Origin: an uncultured Planctomycetaceae bacterium
GTDB lineage: Bacteria > Planctomycetota > Planctomycetia > Planctomycetales > Planctomycetaceae
Length of the DNA: 16,056 bases
NCBI GenBank assembly: GCA_903921605.1
Contig: CAIXQV010000773.1
Location: 1-16,056 of the forward strand
Direction of reading: 5' to 3'
Translations under genes and position numbers: made by a program
Notes under the pieces: generated by a model
What the model was told of the DNA's origin: nothing
What the model saw: the letters and a program-made list of their open reading frames with translations, nothing else
Database searches by the model: none
Shown: piece by piece, positions 14,590 through 16,056 of the stretch
Layout of the letters: every line of letters starts with the position of its first letter
How positions within the stretch are numbered: the first letter of the stretch is position 1

Positions 14590-14650
14590 TGAGCGTCTCC
14601 TGACGCTCAGTGCTGTTCTGCTGTATCAGCCGGAACGCGTTAGCGTCCGG
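14590..14650. repeat. Pair of hairpins between fliN and fliO
   Basis: TGAGCGTC (14590-14597) pairs with GACGCTCA (14602-14609) around a 4-base loop. Next to it, CCGG and ACGC (14630-14633, 14635-14638) pair with GCGT and CCGG (14643-14650) around GTTA, with one bulged A. Both are compact GC-rich palindromes of a style I associate with planctomycete intergenic repeats. They lie within the flagellar run, where they could modulate expression of fliO and later genes or stabilise mRNA. Confidence 0.55.
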
Positions 14651-14677
14651 TTTCCTGAAGCTCTGTCCAATTCCTGT

Positions 14678-15094
14678 CTACCGTTTCCGAGCGGCCGAAG
14701 AGCGAGACGCATCTCGTCCTTCTTCCGCGTTCACAATTTCTGTGATGCGAACAGCGAATCGATCATCGATGACGACCACTTCGCCGCTGGCGATTCTGAC
14801 ACCCTGAGCCATCACGTCGACTGGTTCCGAGACAGCTCGATTCAGTTCGACGACAGCTCCTTCACCCAATTTCAACAGTTCACCGATCGGCATGGTGACT
14901 CGACCAATCTCAACAGAGATTTCGATGCTCACTTCTGCAAAACGTTCCAGCGGCATAGCCGTGCTGGCTCGAGTTCGCGACACCTGCGGAAACTCCACCG
15001 GATGTGCCTCAGGAACGGAGGGATCTCCGCCCGGCATAATCTGGTCGAGCGCCGATTCGGTCGCTTCGAGGGTCTCGGCTGACGATTCGCTCAC
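14678..15094 (-). CDS. fliN: Flagellar motor switch protein FliN
   Basis: The 138-residue product is a C-ring protein that helps set rotation direction and receives export cargo. Residues about 52-123 form the SpoA domain. It shows ISVEIGRVTMPIGELLKLGE (59-78), GAVVELNRAVSEPVDV and GEVVVIDDRFAVRITEIV (104-121), a close match to FliN. The N-terminal 45 residues are acidic and disordered. The start is GTG (15094-15092) with a strong GAGGAG six bases before it. That site overlaps the stop of the fliM-like gene, indicating coupled translation. A 10-bp gap separates the two genes. The C-terminal tail is short and basic. Confidence 0.94.
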   Translation of the reverse strand: MSESSAETLEATESALDQIMPGGDPSVPEAHPVEFPQVSRTRASTAMPLERFAEVSIEISVEIGRVTMPIGELLKLGEGAVVELNRAVSEPVDVMAQGVRIASGEVVVIDDRFAVRITEIVNAEEGRDASRSSAARKR

Positions 15095-15100
15095 GCCTGT

Positions 15101-15106
15101 CTCCTC
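15101..15106 (-). promoter_or_regulatory. Strong Shine-Dalgarno for fliN overlapping the fliM stop
   Basis: The minus strand reads GAGGAG, 6 nt before the GTG at 15094. It shares bases with the TGA stop of the fliM-like gene (15107-15105), so ribosomes ending FliM can restart on FliN. It decides the GTG start. Confidence 0.7.
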
Positions 15107-15977
15107 ATTCTTTTTTGGATGCCAAAATACGGAACCCCTGCCGCTGCCCCAGACGACAAGGGAAGCCTAACCATTGCAGATGTCCGGAAACTCTCGCTTC
15201 CAGAGGACTGCCAGATGACTGATCAAGAATCAATGTGTCGCCCACGGCCAGGTTATTCATGTCGCCCAGTGTCAGAGTCGCTTTGCCAAGACTGACTGAC
15301 ATTGTGACCGGAAGCGTTTCCGCCAGGGCTCGCATCTGTGGTGAAACAGACTGATCAACGGCGGGAGGAATTGCGGACTCATTGATGCCGATAGAGGCCA
15401 GACCGACCTGAGGCATCAGCATCACAAATGTTTCTTCACCAACGGCCGTGTTGATCTGACCCACGATGCGAACAAGATTTTCGCGAGGCTGAAAGACACG
15501 GCTACGAAGTGGGCGAACGATGACCTGATCCATTTCGACGGGCAGCGGAGTCACTTCCGGCCAGCCCTGACTTAAGGCTCGAGCAATCTCGCCGAACAAC
15601 AGTTCGACGAGTGAAAGTTCTGCTGCAGTCAGTGCTCGCTGTTCAGGCCACTCGTCGCCCAGTGTCCCCAACATTTCGCTGACCAATGTCAGAACGAGTC
15701 GGTTGGAGAAGGCAACCATTCCATCGAATCGATCAGGACCGATTTTCAGAAGGGCCGCATAACCAGGATCTGGAAGAGTCTGCTGAGCCTTCTGTGCGAC
15801 AGACGAATCAATCCGAGCTGGCTGCAGGGTGATTCGATCTCCAGCCAGCGCTTGCCAGTATTCCTGGAGCATCGACGTGGCTGTCGCATTCCATGAAGAC
15901 AGCGCGCGATTCGCCGAACCCGCCAGACGGCGCGGTGCGGAGAAGTCGACACTGGAGAGTGAATCAGGACTTGTCAT
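15105..15977 (-). CDS. fliM: FliM-like flagellar motor switch protein lacking the CheY-docking peptide
   Basis: The 290-residue product fits FliM, the C-ring protein linking FliG to FliN. VDFSAPRRLAGSANRALSSW (10-29) matches the conserved start of the middle region. LTAAELSLVELLFGEIARAL (116-135) matches the following helix, and a SpoA domain occupies about 215-288. FliM is usually about 320-350 residues. The missing part is mainly the N-terminal peptide with EIDxLL that binds phosphorylated CheY. The GGxG motif of the middle domain reads GTLGDEW (104-110). The ATG overlaps the fliL stop as ATGA, so translation is probably coupled. A divergent FliY/FliM-type switch protein is an alternative, but position before fliN favours FliM. 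Confidence 0.85.
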   Translation of the reverse strand: MTSPDSLSSVDFSAPRRLAGSANRALSSWNATATSMLQEYWQALAGDRITLQPARIDSSVAQKAQQTLPDPGYAALLKIGPDRFDGMVAFSNRLVLTLVSEMLGTLGDEWPEQRALTAAELSLVELLFGEIARALSQGWPEVTPLPVEMDQVIVRPLRSRVFQPRENLVRIVGQINTAVGEETFVMLMPQVGLASIGINESAIPPAVDQSVSPQMRALAETLPVTMSVSLGKATLTLGDMNNLAVGDTLILDQSSGSPLEARVSGHLQWLGFPCRLGQRQGFRILASKKE

Positions 15978-16056
15978 TGAACGTTAAACTCTTCGAACAG
16001 GACGTCATAAATCTGGTCGTAACCGTCCGGGCACAACACACTGTTGAAGTGATCCC
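15974..16056 (-). CDS. fliL: C-terminal end of FliL-like protein (partial)
   Basis: The last 26 residues of a protein enter from the right edge and stop at TGA 15976-15974. The ending GYDQIYDVLFEEFNVQ matches the typical C-terminus of FliL (a pattern of the kind V..V.FTEFVVQ). FliL is a single-pass inner-membrane protein around the stator that helps torque generation. The position immediately before fliM, with a 4-nt ATGA overlap, supports the call. The rest of the gene lies outside the window. Confidence 0.75.
   Translation of the reverse strand, partial: DHFNSVLCPDGYDQIYDVLFEEFNVQ

Noticed and set aside
8585..15104. Sigma-28 or sigma-54 promoters within the flagellar run
   Set aside because: I looked for TAAA-N15-GCCGATAA and TGGCAC-N5-TTGCA on both strands in the gaps and found no match good enough to report. 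The CGATCGGCCTCAATTTA stretch in copy C has wrong spacing.

Overview
The window most likely comes from a motile member of the Planctomycetota. This is an inference from several traits together: Gram-negative-style flagellar export genes, many start codons with weak or no Shine-Dalgarno sequence, large secreted and membrane proteins of unknown function, paired proline/glutamine-rich lipoproteins, and palindromic intergenic repeats of a kind I associate with that phylum. No rRNA or other taxonomic marker is present.

Layout. Bases 1-119 hold the 3' end of an unrecognised plus-strand gene. A convergent gap (120-349) carries a large nested hairpin. Two minus-strand genes of uncertain function follow: a secreted 386-residue protein (350-1510) and a 1033-residue membrane protein whose middle part resembles a degenerate spermidine synthase (1841-4942). 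Divergent from the latter is a threonine synthase gene on the plus strand (5046-6290). The short space between them holds two putative promoters that face away from each other and share one TATA-like core.

From 16056 back to 6375 everything is on the minus strand and reads as one flagellar gene run. In transcription order it is: end of fliL, fliM-like, fliN, fliO, fliP, flhA, a small two-helix membrane protein, a FliA/WhiG-type sigma factor, a 75-residue Cys-containing protein, and two overlapping lipoprotein genes. FliM and FliN are C-ring switch proteins. FliO, FliP and FlhA belong to the flagellar type III export gate. FliA would direct late flagellar transcription. FliL sits at the basal body around the stator. 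The fliL/fliM and lipoprotein/lipoprotein pairs overlap by 4 nt, and fliN's Shine-Dalgarno overlaps the fliM stop, which indicates translational coupling.

Points worth attention. fliP is followed directly by flhA, with fliQ, fliR and flhB absent from the usual place. The FliM-like protein lacks the N-terminal EIDxLL CheY-docking peptide. FliO has a very long low-complexity periplasmic stretch. A roughly 60-bp imperfect palindrome occurs three times, only within the flagellar run. Two unrecognised small genes and two lipoprotein genes travel with fliA and may be lineage-specific flagellar or envelope factors. No mobile element, CRISPR array, tRNA or rRNA was seen.
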